From Natronococcus sp. A-GB1 (GTDB lineage Archaea; Halobacteriota; Halobacteria; Halobacteriales; Natrialbaceae): a stretch of DNA of 64,000 nt. Both the position numbers and the translations under genes were made by a program. Positions 63,836-64,000 of this stretch are shown here, in pieces; within the stretch, counting starts at the first letter, position 1; each line of letters starts with the position of its first letter. The stretch lies in assembly GCF_029688845.1 (NCBI RefSeq), contig NZ_JARUKW010000006.1, positions 1 to 64,000 on the forward strand. The letters run 5' to 3'. The notes under the pieces are model-generated. The model was given only the letters and a program-made list of their open reading frames with translations. It was not told the origin of the DNA and did no database searches.

Positions 63836-64000
63836 GTCTGAGTGATCCCTCGGAGGATCTTGATCGTATTCGTTCAGCGAGGGAGGGCAGTACCGAGAAC
63901 TCGGATAGCCCTGCTATTCTCGAGTGTCCTGTTGAGGGATGTGGCCGGGTAACCGTCGGTGATCGAGTTGGTTTATTCTCCCACGTTGCTCAGAGCAGTG
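63832..64000 (+). CDS. Zinc-finger protein, 5' part (runs off window)
   Basis: The ATG at 63832 overlaps the stop of the primase frame (ATGA). The visible 56 codons give SLSDPSEDLDRIRSAREG, then CPVEGCGRVTVGDRVGLFSH, a probable C2H2-type finger. The gene continues past the window. Overlap implies cotranslation with the primase, consistent with a replication operon. Confidence 0.65.
   Translation, partial: MSLSDPSEDLDRIRSAREGSTENSDSPAILECPVEGCGRVTVGDRVGLFSHVAQSS

Larger units (their letters stand above)
58018..64000. mobile_element. Integrated virus- or plasmid-like element, left end (continues past window)
   Basis: From the break in the actin gene to the window end, GC content drops visibly and gene types change to short, overlapping, virus-like genes: winged helix, terminase-small-like, paired small regulators, Pro/Gly-acidic protein, Asp-repeat lipoprotein, ribbon-helix-helix, short membrane protein, AEP primase and zinc finger. 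No integrase or tRNA lies at this end. The insertion point falls in the segment coding for PMMKLI. The right end is outside the window. Tailed virus, pleolipovirus-like provirus or plasmid all remain possible. Confidence 0.7.

Overview
The window is a piece of a haloarchaeal chromosome, probably from the Natrialbales (Natrinema/Haloterrigena/Natronococcus relatives). The evidence is high GC over most of its length, very acidic proteins, Tat signal peptides with lipoboxes, PGF-CTERM anchors, TATA-only (often leaderless) promoters, and archaeal signature genes: orc1/cdc6, gatE, srp19, gar1, dph2, an archaeal dodecin, TrmB and a presenilin-family protease.

Layout. 1-5,650: structured leader, small membrane protein, hisD, A-type Fe-S carrier, dodecin, class-V aminotransferase, small haloarchaeal proteins, universal stress protein. 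5,655-14,034: MscS channel, then TrmB, a complete sugar ABC importer (binding protein, two permeases, ATPase) and a Gfo/Idh/MocA dehydrogenase. 14,042-20,402: HalOD1 protein, photolyase, PAP2 phosphatase, an apparently circularly permuted peptide-binding lipoprotein, F420-dependent oxidoreductase. 20,667-25,866: mptE, a DHPS-like gene, orc1/cdc6 and a replication origin with inverted origin-recognition boxes, then trmJ. 26,000-38,705: zinc-ribbon protein, EamA exporter with a divergent Lrp regulator, MFS transporter, gatE, a BtuCDF-type importer, srp19-gar1-presenilin cluster, lipoprotein. 39,379-48,118: cysS, BolA, and two paralogous pairs of PH-domain membrane proteins on either side of fumC and a zinc-finger gene. 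48,119-52,296: decayed DNA, DUF5805-type gene plus tyrosine recombinase, empty stretch. 52,297-57,640: HisG-like protein, MBL hydrolase, Tat-exported superoxide dismutase, frameshifted membrane gene, dph2, four-helix membrane protein.

At 57,721 an actin homologue (salactin family) begins but is cut after 99 codons. From about 58,018 to the end the DNA is visibly less GC-rich and carries virus/plasmid-type genes: winged-helix protein, terminase-small-like protein, tandem paralogous small regulators, ribbon-helix-helix protein and an AEP primase. I read this as an integrated element whose left end lies inside the actin gene. Its primase is broken by an exact 26-bp tandem duplication; taking out one copy restores a single 544-codon frame.

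The most unusual non-coding feature is a dispersed repeat. The copy at 28,667-29,200 carries an insert with nine consecutive stem-loops, nearly all with three-base loops. A second copy at 38,916-39,107 lacks that insert.
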